From Terriglobia bacterium (GTDB lineage Bacteria; Acidobacteriota; Terriglobia; Bryobacterales; Bryobacteraceae), in contig JAIQFE010000018.1 of NCBI GenBank assembly GCA_020073445.1, positions 1 through 64,000 of the forward strand: 64,000 bases of DNA, read 5' to 3'. This document shows, in pieces, positions 56,330 through 64,000 of the stretch (position 1 is the stretch's first letter; each line of letters opens with the position of its first letter). Below the pieces are notes generated by a model, which saw nothing but the letters and a program-made list of their open reading frames with translations, was not told the DNA's origin and did no database searches. The translations under genes and the position numbers were made by a program.

Positions 56330-59155
56330 GTGAGTACATTTCGCATTTGCACATTTGCGCTAGCGGTCTGCGTCGCGACGCCGCCGATTGTGTCAGCCCA
56401 GGAAACGATTACCAGCTCGAGCGTCGGCGGACGTGTGACGGACCCTGCGGGCGCCGCAGTCCAAGGCGCGCAGGTGATCGCCAGACAGATCGAGACGAAC
56501 CTGACGAATACGGTGACGACGGACTCCGATGGCCGATTCCGATTCGCGTACTTGCGGCTAGGGCCGTACGAAATCAAAGTGCAGCAGCCGGGATTCCGCG
56601 ACGAACTGCGAACGCTAACGCTGACCGCGGGCTCGGCCTTCGATCTACCGATTTCGCTGGCCGTCGCGACAGCCGAGACCAACGTCACGGTCACGGGCGA
56701 CGCCGCCATCATCGAAACCGCGCGTACCGAGATCGCCGGAACGGTGCCGCGGGAAGAGATTCAGAATCTGCCCCTCAACGGGCGCAACTTCCTGGATGTC
56801 GCGCTGCTGATTCCTGGCGTATCGCCCACCAACACCGCGTCCAATCAACTCTTCGCGGAAACCTCCGCTGTGCCCGGCCAGGGCCTTTCTGTAAGCAGCC
56901 AACGCAATTTCTCCAACAGCTACATCGTGGATGGCCTTTCCGCCAACGACGACGCGGCGGGCCTCAGCGGAATTTTCTACGGGCTGGACGTGATCCAGGA
57001 GTTTCAGGTGGTGACTTCCGGCGGGCAGGCCGAGTTCGGGCGTGCGTTGGGCGGCTACATGAACGTCGTCACCAAAAGCGGAACGAATGCGCTTCACGGC
57101 AACCTGTATGGCTACTTTCGCAATCAACGGTTTAGCTCGGCGAATGCCCTGTCTCACACGGTCCTGCCGTTGACGCAGGCGCAATACGGCGCCAGTCTCG
57201 GTGGCCCGCTCGTCCGTGACCGCACCTTCTACTTCGCGAACTTCGAACGGCGCGAGCTCAACCAGTCCGGTCTGATCGCGATCAAGCCGGCGGATGTTGC
57301 GGCCATCAATGCCAGGCTCACGGCGACCGGCTATCCGGGACCCCGGATTTTAACGGGCCAGTATCCCAACCCCGTTCACAATACGAACTTCCTGGCGAAG
57401 GTGGACCACCAGTTCCGCCGGAATGATGTGTTCACCGTGCGCTACAGCCTCTACGACGTCCACAGTGCGAATTCGCGCGGCGCCGGCGGGTTGAGCGCGG
57501 CCAGCGCCTCCGCGGGCCTGGATGATACCGATCAGACCATCGCGGTCAGTAACATCGCGACGTTTTCACCCCGTCTGTTCAACGAGACCCGAGCGCAGTT
57601 CACCAACAGCAACCTGGGCGCGCCGCCCTCGGATCCACTGGGACCCGCCGTAACTATTGCGGGAGTCGCCTCGTTCGGGACGCTCTCCGGGTCTCCGACG
57701 GCGCGCCTCGAGAAGCTTTACGAGATTGTCGATAATCTGTCCTACCAGGCCGGAGCACACGCGATTCGCGTGGGGACCGACTTCCTGTACAACGACACCA
57801 CCATCACCTATCCCCGATCCATCCGCGGCAGCTATTCGTTCGCGAATCTGGCGGCCTTTCTCAGCGGAACGTATACGGGGTTCACGCAGACCTTCAATAC
57901 ATCGGTGGTCGCGCAAACCAACCCGAACATCGGGTTCTTCGCTCAGGATGAATGGAAGGTCAACCCGCGCCTGACGTTGAATCTTGGCGTGCGCTACGAC
58001 CTGCAGTTTCTCCAAACGATAACCACCGACACCAACAACGTGTCGCCGCGCGGCGGGTTTGCGTGGACTCCGTTCGCGTCCAGACGTACCGTCGTTCGGG
58101 GCAGTTATGGCCTGTTCTATGATCGGGTGCCCTTGCGCGCGCTCGCCAACGCCCTGCTCTCCGCGGGCAATACAGCCAGTGTCGGCAACCTTAGCCAGAT
58201 CAGCCTGACGCTGCAGCAAGCGCAGACGGGCGCTCCCGTGTTCCCGAATATCTTAAGCGGCTTGAGCATTCCGCCAGGAGTGCTATTCGGCTTGACCACC
58301 ATGCAGCGCGACATGCAGAATGCCTACTCCGAGCAGGGCAGCTTGGAAATCGAACAGCAACTGGGATCGCGAAGCACATTGACCGTCGGTTATCAGCACC
58401 TGCGCGGACTCCATCTCATCGTCCCCGTGAATCAGAACGTCCCCGCCTGTTTGCCGGCCGGGACCAATAACGGCTGCCGGCCGAACCCGGCCTACGCGAA
58501 TAACAACCAGTATTCATCGCTGGGGGATTCGCATTATGACGCGCTGGAGGTTTCATTTGTACATAGGGCCTCGCGCTGGGGTAGTTATCGCGTCTCTTAT
58601 ACCTATTCGAAAGCTCTCGACAATGAGGGCGAGTTCTTCTTCAGCGCGCCCATCGACAATTTCGATATCTGGCAGGACTACGGGCGCTCGGACGACGACC
58701 AACGGCATCGCCTGGTTTTCGACGGGTCTATCCATTCGCCCCTGGGCAAGGCGAACACAGCCTGGGAGCGGATCAGCCACGGCTTCCAGGTGAGTTCGAT
58801 GGTGCAATACTATTCGGCACTGCCATTCAATATCACCACAGGCGGTGCTACTACCATTCAGGGAACCGCGCCCCGTCCCACCGTGAACGGCACCTTCATC
58901 GGTCGAAATGCCGGAAGTGGTTTCGATTTCGTGAACGTCAACGCGCGGCTAAGCAGGACTTTTCCGATTACCGAGCACCTGCGCGTGGAAGCCATCGCCG
59001 AGGCTTTCAATCTGCTTAACCACACGAATGGTGTGACGTTGAACGGCGTATTCGGGACCGGCGCATATCCCACCAATCCGTCGCCGTCGTTTAAGCAGAT
59101 TACGGCAGTGGCCGATCCACGGACCTTGCAATTCGCGGTTCGAATCGCGTTCTAG
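56330..59155 (+). CDS. Oar-like TonB-dependent receptor with CarboxypepD_reg domain
   Basis: A 941-residue outer-membrane protein. Signal peptide to about residue 24; regulatory domain at 30-115 (VGGRVTDPAGAAVQGAQV, then GRFRFAYLRLGPYEIKV); plug at about 125-250 (EEIQNLPLNGRNFLDVALL, NSYIVDGLSAND); then a large beta barrel. It ends with a terminal aromatic residue (VRIAF), as needed for assembly. Acidobacteria have many of these; substrates are unknown but often polysaccharide or peptide. It is shorter than the usual 1,100 or so residues. Start is GTG with GGAGG upstream. Its stop overlaps that of the convergent zinc-ribbon gene by 4 bases. Confidence 0.9.
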   Translation: MSTFRICTFALAVCVATPPIVSAQETITSSSVGGRVTDPAGAAVQGAQVIARQIETNLTNTVTTDSDGRFRFAYLRLGPYEIKVQQPGFRDELRTLTLTAGSAFDLPISLAVATAETNVTVTGDAAIIETARTEIAGTVPREEIQNLPLNGRNFLDVALLIPGVSPTNTASNQLFAETSAVPGQGLSVSSQRNFSNSYIVDGLSANDDAAGLSGIFYGLDVIQEFQVVTSGGQAEFGRALGGYMNVVTKSGTNALHGNLYGYFRNQRFSSANALSHTVLPLTQAQYGASLGGPLVRDRTFYFANFERRELNQSGLIAIKPADVAAINARLTATGYPGPRILTGQYPNPVHNTNFLAKVDHQFRRNDVFTVRYSLYDVHSANSRGAGGLSAASASAGLDDTDQTIAVSNIATFSPRLFNETRAQFTNSNLGAPPSDPLGPAVTIAGVASFGTLSGSPTARLEKLYEIVDNLSYQAGAHAIRVGTDFLYNDTTITYPRSIRGSYSFANLAAFLSGTYTGFTQTFNTSVVAQTNPNIGFFAQDEWKVNPRLTLNLGVRYDLQFLQTITTDTNNVSPRGGFAWTPFASRRTVVRGSYGLFYDRVPLRALANALLSAGNTASVGNLSQISLTLQQAQTGAPVFPNILSGLSIPPGVLFGLTTMQRDMQNAYSEQGSLEIEQQLGSRSTLTVGYQHLRGLHLIVPVNQNVPACLPAGTNNGCRPNPAYANNNQYSSLGDSHYDALEVSFVHRASRWGSYRVSYTYSKALDNEGEFFFSAPIDNFDIWQDYGRSDDDQRHRLVFDGSIHSPLGKANTAWERISHGFQVSSMVQYYSALPFNITTGGATTIQGTAPRPTVNGTFIGRNAGSGFDFVNVNARLSRTFPITEHLRVEAIAEAFNLLNHTNGVTLNGVFGTGAYPTNPSPSFKQITAVADPRTLQFAVRIAF

Positions 59156-59361
59156 CCGCGCCCGACTAGATATAGGATTACGGCGACTACGCCTATGAAC
59201 GTCGCGGTCGCGTCGTAAGCAACTTTCGACTTCTGGCGAGGTCCCAGATGTCCTCCACAAGCGCCACAGTAGGGTTCCCCGGCGAGGGCGAGGCTATGGC
59301 AATCTTGGCATTGCAGGCTGGCGTCAGCGTGCTCGGCTTCGAAAGGTCGCATTCGCGTCAT
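59152..59361 (-). CDS. Small membrane protein with N-terminal zinc ribbon
   Basis: A 69-residue protein. Two knuckles, CQDC (18-21) and CGAC (32-35), form a zinc-ribbon-like fold. One membrane span follows near the C-terminus (ATFIGVVAVILYLVG). Zinc ribbon plus single span is a common plan for small bacterial membrane adaptors of unknown role. No strong Shine-Dalgarno. Confidence 0.6.
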   Translation of the reverse strand: MTRMRPFEAEHADASLQCQDCHSLALAGEPYCGACGGHLGPRQKSKVAYDATATFIGVVAVILYLVGRG

Positions 59362-59526
59362 GGCCCATGGTAAGCAACGAGGGAAGGTCCCATAAATAGC
59401 CCGGGACGACTCTTGTTCATGGAACGATCGCGGCGGTGGCCTAAATCGTCCGTACTAGAACCAACTCAATCCACAAGAGTTTCTATGGTCAGCCGTGTGT
59501 ATGATGGATGGCGGAGGGTCGCCTCA

Positions 59527-59874
59527 GTGAACAACAAACTGGTCATCGTTTATGCACTCGTTGCTGGACTTGTCGGGGGATTGCTCACGCGATACGTCGC
59601 GCCACCGGCTGCGTTCGCCCAAAATCAGACGCCCGTCATAAAAGAGATTCGAGCGCAGAGTTTCACGCTGGTGGATTCCTCGAATCGCATCGTCGGCACG
59701 TTCACGTCTGATGCCGACGGACCGCCGGCTCCGCCTCCGGCGCCTGGAAGTATCACGCCTCCACCTTTGCGACGAAGCCCAGTTGGGAGATCGCGGATCG
59801 TGCTGCGGGATTCCGATGGGCGTGAGATCTGGAGCGCGGGCGAAGCACAAATCCGACCATTGAGCCAACGATAA
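59527..59874 (+). CDS. Acidobacterial exported protein with GTF/REIWSAG motifs
   Basis: A 115-residue protein. A hydrophobic N-terminus (VYALVAGLVGGLLTRYVAPPAAFA) acts as signal or anchor. The mature part has EIRAQSFTLVD, RIVGTFTSD and the closing GREIWSAG pattern, which recurs in short acidobacterial proteins with no assigned role. A Pro-rich insert sits in the middle. The GTG at 59527 is used because GGAGG lies 9 bases before it; an ATG at 59485 would add 14 residues. Confidence 0.6.
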   Translation: MNNKLVIVYALVAGLVGGLLTRYVAPPAAFAQNQTPVIKEIRAQSFTLVDSSNRIVGTFTSDADGPPAPPPAPGSITPPPLRRSPVGRSRIVLRDSDGREIWSAGEAQIRPLSQR

Positions 59875-60002
59875 TACCCCTGGCGGACGGGGTGGGTCGA
59901 AATGGACCAAGCCGAGTTCGACGGCGTCGATCAGCTGGCCGGACTCCCTCACTTGACAGCCGCTGGAGCACGAAGGATGCTACCTTACGGGAGGGTTTCC
60001 AC

Positions 60003-60407
60003 ATGAGAGTTGGCTCACGGGTTATGATCGCGTGTCCCATTCTGCTTGCCGCGGTGCTTCCGGTGCTCGCACACCACTCCTTTGAAGCCGAGTACGACTT
60101 CAACAAGACCCTGACAGTAACCGGCACAGTTACCAAGATGGAGTGGATGAATCCGCACGCCCACTTCTATGTCGACGTGAAAGACGCGAGCGGCAAAGTG
60201 ACCAACTGGAATTTCGAGCTGGGCGCGATCCCCGTTCTGCTCAAGCAAGGCTGGCGCAAGGATTCTCTGAAACAAGGGGATCAGGTGACGGTCGAAGGCT
60301 ATCTTCCCAAGGACGGCACCAAGTCCATGGCCAACGCGCGGCGCGTCACGCTGCCCGACGGGAAGCGCGTATTCGGCGGATCCTCGGCCGACGTAGCGGA
60401 TAAATAG
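60003..60407 (+). CDS. DUF6152-family exported protein
   Basis: A 134-residue periplasmic protein. A signal peptide (cleavage near VLAHH) is followed by the family start HHSFEAEYDFNKTLTVTGTV. An OB-like fold follows, with MEWMNPHAHFYVDV, WNFELGAIPVLLKQGWRKDSL and DQVTVEGY. Such proteins occur in acidobacterial and proteobacterial strains, usually before genes like the next two. Role unknown; the HH start hints at metal binding (inference). GGGAGGG precedes the ATG. The next gene begins 2 bases after its stop. Confidence 0.8.
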   Translation: MRVGSRVMIACPILLAAVLPVLAHHSFEAEYDFNKTLTVTGTVTKMEWMNPHAHFYVDVKDASGKVTNWNFELGAIPVLLKQGWRKDSLKQGDQVTVEGYLPKDGTKSMANARRVTLPDGKRVFGGSSADVADK

Positions 60408-60409
60408 GC

Positions 60410-61195
60410 GTGAACAAGAATTATCTCGGCTGGACGATCAGCCTCGCAGCCGCGATCGCGCTGCTGGCTCTGGCCCGCACTCCCGTTACCGCGCAAGATC
60501 AGGTTAAGGTAACGGGGAAGATCATCGTTCCACCCGGCGCGGCGGCTCCCAAGGGGCTTCCTCCGGCCGGACCCAAGGGACCGGTGCCGCACATGCCGGA
60601 CGGCAAGCCCGATTTTTCGGGAATCTGGAACGGCCAGCGTGCGCTGCCCAATCAGGAACCTCCAGTGATGCTGCCTTGGGCCGAGAAACTCACCGCGGAG
60701 CGCACCAACAACTATTCGGCCGATGACCCGGAGGCTCGCTGCCTGCCAGGAGGTGTGCCCCGCGCCGCGCCCTATCACTACCAACTGGTGCAGACGCCCA
60801 AGCTCCTGCTCATGCTCTTCGAAGGCAACATCCACAGCTATCGCCAGATGTTCCTGGACCGGCGCGAACACCTCAAGATCACGGAACCGCTGTGGTACGG
60901 CGATTCCATCGGGTCCTGGGATGGAGACACGCTGGTCGTGGATACTGTTGGGTTCAACGATAAGTTCTGGTTCGATATGGCCGGCCATCCTCATACCACG
61001 CAGCTTCACGTGGTCGAGCGCTACCGTCGCCGAGATTTCGGGAACCTCGATATCGGAATCACCATTGAAGATCCCGGCACGTACAGCAAGCCCTGGAGCA
61101 TCCAACGGGTTTCGACGCTAGAGACTGAGATCGAGATGAGTGAGTACGTCTGCAACGAGAACAATTCGGACGTGCTGCATCTGGTAGGGAAGTGA
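60410..61195 (+). CDS. Acidobacterial exported protein, DGKPDFSGIW family (copy 1)
   Basis: A 261-residue protein with a signal peptide (to about residue 28) and the family opening DGKPDFSGIWNG. Further conserved stretches are ARCLPGGVPR, LVQTPKLLLMLFEGN, REHLKITEPLWYGDSIGSWDGDTLVVDT and HVVERYRRRDF. The family is abundant in Acidobacteria and some Proteobacteria without known activity. Start is GTG, 2 bases after DUF6152. The next gene is a paralogue and overlaps the end. Confidence 0.72.
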   Translation: MNKNYLGWTISLAAAIALLALARTPVTAQDQVKVTGKIIVPPGAAAPKGLPPAGPKGPVPHMPDGKPDFSGIWNGQRALPNQEPPVMLPWAEKLTAERTNNYSADDPEARCLPGGVPRAAPYHYQLVQTPKLLLMLFEGNIHSYRQMFLDRREHLKITEPLWYGDSIGSWDGDTLVVDTVGFNDKFWFDMAGHPHTTQLHVVERYRRRDFGNLDIGITIEDPGTYSKPWSIQRVSTLETEIEMSEYVCNENNSDVLHLVGK

Positions 61196-61863
61196 TGCGT
61201 TCGCTTCTTCTGCTATTGGCGTGTTCCGCGGCAACCGTGGCCGCCCAGTCCTCTGCGCAGTATCTTCCGCTCACGCCGGACGGCAGAGGGGATTTCGCGG
61301 GGGTGTGGGTGGTGAGCGGATCCACCAATCTGCCGGCCGATCCGCCGTACCGTCCCGAGGCGCTCAAGCTTTGGCAGGAACGCAAAGCAAATTTGAAGAA
61401 AGACGATCCCGCAACATATTGTCTTCCCAACGGCGTGGTAAGAGTAACGTCGCTGCCGTACAAGATCGTTCAGACGCCACAGCTCGTGGTCATACTCTCC
61501 GAAGGCAATACGCACAGCTTCCGGCGAATTTTCCTGGACGGCCGCGCTCACAATCTGGATTTGGAGCCTAATAGCTGGACGGGGGATTCGATTGGAAGAT
61601 GGGAGGGGAACGTCCTGGTGGTGGACACCATCGGTTTCAATGACAGGACCTGGCTGGACGACACGGGCAAGCCGCATAGCGACCAGCTCCACGTGATCGA
61701 ACGCTACCGGCGTCCGGATGCGGGCCGCCTGGTGGTTGAGTACACCATCGAGGACCCCAAGTTTCTGACCCGGCCGTATACCTTCACCCGCACGTTCGTG
61801 CCGGCGAACCGCGAGATCCAGGAGCGGTTCTGCACGGAGCAGAACCATCTGGTCGCGAAGTAG
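61192..61863 (+). CDS. Acidobacterial exported protein, DGKPDFSGIW family (copy 2)
   Basis: A 223-residue paralogue: signal peptide (LLLLLACSAATVAAQ), DGRGDFAGVWVV opening, then CLPNGVVRV, IVQTPQLVVILSEGNTH, SWTGDSIGRWEGNVLVVDTIGFND and HVIERYRRPD. It lines up with copy 1 along its length. Two adjacent start codons (GTG ATG at 61192-61197) sit on the previous stop, so coupling by overlap is likely. Together with DUF6152 they form a three-gene exported set. Confidence 0.72.
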   Translation: MMRSLLLLLACSAATVAAQSSAQYLPLTPDGRGDFAGVWVVSGSTNLPADPPYRPEALKLWQERKANLKKDDPATYCLPNGVVRVTSLPYKIVQTPQLVVILSEGNTHSFRRIFLDGRAHNLDLEPNSWTGDSIGRWEGNVLVVDTIGFNDRTWLDDTGKPHSDQLHVIERYRRPDAGRLVVEYTIEDPKFLTRPYTFTRTFVPANREIQERFCTEQNHLVAK

Positions 61864-61865
61864 TC

Positions 61866-62066
61866 CTAGCGGCCCGGCAGCAGGCTATCCGGCTTGGCGT
61901 TGAACACGTCCATCAGCGTGCTGACCACGTATCCCAGAGCCAGACCCGCGGCAGCTGAGAACAGCATCCCCACTAGCGGAGTGAGTTCCAAGGCGTCACC
62001 GATCTTCCCAGAAAGAGCGAATCCCAGAAGACCGCCAGAAATGCAACACACCAGCCGTTTACGCAT
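61866..62066 (-). CDS. Small two-span membrane protein
   Basis: A 66-residue protein with two hydrophobic stretches (VCCISGGLLGFALSG and LVGMLFSAAAGLALGYVVSTLM) rich in Gly and Ala, and a short polar tail. AGGAG lies about 8 bases before the ATG, which makes it credible. It has a 193-base upstream gap to the next minus-strand gene, containing a TAGGTACCTA palindrome (62213-62222). I saw no riboswitch motif there. Function unknown. Confidence 0.62.
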   Translation of the reverse strand: MRKRLVCCISGGLLGFALSGKIGDALELTPLVGMLFSAAAGLALGYVVSTLMDVFNAKPDSLLPGR

Positions 62067-62259
62067 TGTGTTTCTCCTCGATTACAGAATGCGGCAAAGG
62101 CTGGCGGAAAGCACTAGGTGGAGGGCCCCGGTTGCCGTGAAAGCTCCCCTAAGAGGCCCTGCGGTTTCTCTCCAGTACGGTTTGATTCGGGGGACTAGAA
62201 CTACAGCCGTTAGGTACCTACTTACCGGCAAGTTGGCCCGAATCGACGCGGAACGGCGG

Positions 62260-63921
62260 TTATCGGACTCTTCGGTACAGGAACCACTGCGAGGATTCCG
62301 CTGCCAGGCGAAATCGCTGGTGCAGGAATTCGGAGTAGTTCCGCATCAGCGGTTCCAGGGGAAGAATCGGGCGCTTCGGCACCAGCACCACATCAGCTCC
62401 CCCGAGCAGCCATTCCGCCGTCGGCCTATGCGTGTCGCTGAAGGTGTACCCGTATTGCATGGCGGGAGAGCCGCCCCGGAATGGCGGCCGTTGCAGAGCA
62501 TATCCGAAAGGGTTGTCGAAATCCAGGCACGCGACTGTTTCTTGGGATCCAGAGGCACGGCGCAGAAGGTCGATCCCGTCTCTCAGGTAGAGGGCGTACC
62601 AATCGGGGACCATGAGTCGCACCACGGGCGGAGCGTCGAAGAGCGCTGCGTGTGTGAGGCGAGTGTGGCGGGTATCCTGCACCGCGATCGCCATGCCCAA
62701 GACATCGGACGCGAAGCGCGGAATTGCGACGATTAAGGCGAGTATCAGCACCAACCCTGCCCGTACATTAGCCCGTTCTGTCCCCTCTTTGGTTTCCCCG
62801 GGAGCACGGCTTACGGCAATCGGGCTCGCGAGCATAATTGCGAACAATGGATTCAGCGGCAACCCGGAGTCCTGCCAATTTGTCCAGAGCAGCAGGAATC
62901 CCAAGGCAGACAAAACCGCCGCGTAGGCCAAGCCAGGGTTTTGCAGGAAGCGCTGTCGCCAGCCGGAAACCTTCGCATCCCGCTTTCGTGGGGTCAGGAT
63001 GGCGCAGATCAACAGCATGAGGAGCTCAAAAGACGATGCCACCGAGCGCTGGCCAAGCGAATCCATGAATAAGCCGCCGGTGCGCGCACCAGCGACCATC
63101 GCCATGTCGCGCAGTACCGCCCCGACGTCGAACCTGAGATACCAAAGAGTCGCGAGGGCGACAGCGCTGAATCCTGCTGCGAGAGCCAGAAGCCGTTCCC
63201 GACGGACGGGGCGAAGGAATAGCCCAGCGGCCAACAGCGTTACCGCCGCCAGGAAGTACGTCGGCTTCAGGAAAAACAGAATTCCGCAGACCGCTCCGCT
63301 CGACAGCCCGCCCGCCAGCTCTGCGCGGCTCCGGCGCGCCCCGTCTTCTACCGCCGGATACGCCTCGATGAGCAGAATGCCCAGCAGAGCGTAGCTTTGA
63401 CGGTTGTAGATCATGGCATAGCTCAGCACGTTGGGAAATTGTCCCAGTGGATAGGGCGCGCATGCCAGCAACGCGAGTGAGAGGGCGGCAAAAATCGAGG
63501 CCGAAGAAGTCAGGCGTCGCCTTGCCACGCCGTACGCCCAGACGCCGGCGAGCAGGGCCATTAGCGCATTCCCATAACCCATGCCTCTGACATCATGGGC
63601 TAAGGCCAGGCCTAACGTAATCGGGACGTAAACGAACACGCCATAAGGGCTGTAGAAATCGAGATGCGGCCGCTGTCCGTTCAGCAGGCGCCACCCGCCA
63701 TCGAGAAACTGTCCGTAGTCTTCGGCGTATCGGGACGCGTAGGGCGCGCCGACATAGATCGCCGCGCCGGAAATAATCGCCAGCGCCGCCGCAAAAAAGA
63801 CGTGCCTCTTGACGCTACCGCGCGGCGAACCGCCCCAAAGTCTCAGTAGGGCTTGGCAGGCGCCGACAGCTAAATCTCGATATGTGGGGACGGGCCGTTG
63901 GGAAATTCGGGATACCCACAC
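62260..63921 (-). CDS. GT-C-like polytopic membrane glycosyltransferase
   Basis: A 553-residue membrane protein. The first extracytoplasmic loop, after the first span, has AEDYGQFLDGGWRLLNGQRPHLDFYSPYG, the usual GT-C acceptor/donor loop with acidic residues and a DFYSPYG-like end. About 10-11 spans follow, then a C-terminal soluble domain (about 420-553). Members of GT39/83-type transfer sugars from polyprenyl-phosphate donors in the periplasm. No glycan cluster is nearby, so the substrate is unknown. Start is GTG; TACAAT lies 6 bases upstream and no Shine-Dalgarno is seen. Confidence 0.7.
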   Translation of the reverse strand: MWVSRISQRPVPTYRDLAVGACQALLRLWGGSPRGSVKRHVFFAAALAIISGAAIYVGAPYASRYAEDYGQFLDGGWRLLNGQRPHLDFYSPYGVFVYVPITLGLALAHDVRGMGYGNALMALLAGVWAYGVARRRLTSSASIFAALSLALLACAPYPLGQFPNVLSYAMIYNRQSYALLGILLIEAYPAVEDGARRSRAELAGGLSSGAVCGILFFLKPTYFLAAVTLLAAGLFLRPVRRERLLALAAGFSAVALATLWYLRFDVGAVLRDMAMVAGARTGGLFMDSLGQRSVASSFELLMLLICAILTPRKRDAKVSGWRQRFLQNPGLAYAAVLSALGFLLLWTNWQDSGLPLNPLFAIMLASPIAVSRAPGETKEGTERANVRAGLVLILALIVAIPRFASDVLGMAIAVQDTRHTRLTHAALFDAPPVVRLMVPDWYALYLRDGIDLLRRASGSQETVACLDFDNPFGYALQRPPFRGGSPAMQYGYTFSDTHRPTAEWLLGGADVVLVPKRPILPLEPLMRNYSEFLHQRFRLAAESSQWFLYRRVR

Positions 63922-64000
63922 TGAATTATTGTAGCCAGAGGGCCGCGACTAGAACGTTACTTGCCTATTTGCCGACAAGGTGTTCTGCGTCGACGTTAAA

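Noticed and set aside
62067-62259. Riboswitch in the 193-base gap
   Set aside because: Only a TAGGTACCTA palindrome and GC-rich stretches were seen; no conserved riboswitch core was recognised.

Overview
The window looks like a chromosome segment of a soil-type Acidobacteriota, probably in the Solibacter/Bryobacter lineage. This is inferred from gene content, not from a marker gene. Pointers are an Oar-like TonB receptor with an N-terminal carboxypeptidase-regulatory domain, a cytochrome c/DUF1592 + DUF1552 + ankyrin operon, a BlaI/M56-TonB pair, a PEP-CTERM protein, a retropepsin-like fragment and very large hybrid histidine kinases. DNA is GC-rich, genes are tightly packed and many neighbours overlap by 4 bases. 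There is no rRNA or CRISPR array and only one tRNA.

Layout. 1-0.6 kb: the edge of an unidentified coding region and a 5'-truncated aspartyl-protease fragment. 0.6-12 kb: housekeeping. DUF2339 and DUF2203 (minus) diverge from DUF1844, an MBL-fold hydrolase, ribF and a LacD-type aldolase; then come blaI and an M56 sensor-like protease; then a five-gene minus operon xseB, ispA, tlyA, nadK and a dicarboxylate symporter; then tRNA-Val(CAC). 12.4-17.7 kb: a zinc-ribbon protein, an extra RpoD-like sigma factor, and a universal-stress/Lon-like pair. 17.8-28.6 kb: a stress and envelope island with a sortase and its probable LPXTG substrate, a glycine-rich lipoprotein, MEDS, SYLF, YciF, CsbD, BON, DUF5670-like and PEP-CTERM proteins, an ECF-like sigma factor and an NtrC-type regulator. 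At least one sigma-54 promoter in it is textbook-like.

28.7-42 kb: a signalling cluster. It starts with a 2,720-residue kinase carrying 13 exact 92-residue HAMP-pair repeats plus a divergent copy, and a tandemly duplicated triple-receiver tail. A REC-PAS kinase, a single-domain response regulator, a CHASE3 kinase and a second NtrC-type regulator follow. 42-48.2 kb: ankyrin, DUF1552 and DUF1592 genes. 48.3-54 kb: a dlt-like operon (amino-acid adenylating ligase, MBOAT-like membrane protein, carrier protein) with a fused transporter/spermidine-synthase-like gene. 54-64 kb: a Sel1 protein, two paralogous small Cys-rich exported proteins, a TonB receptor, a run of exported lineage-specific proteins, and a GT-C-like membrane protein.

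Two themes cross the window. Several genes at transcription-unit starts have a -10-like TANNNT 6-7 bases before the start codon and no Shine-Dalgarno, which suggests leaderless mRNAs. The 18-28 kb and 48-54 kb regions hold envelope-modification machinery (sortase/LPXTG and dlt-like) better known from Gram-positive bacteria. The dlt-like operon and the poly-HAMP kinase are the strongest candidates for something poorly described.
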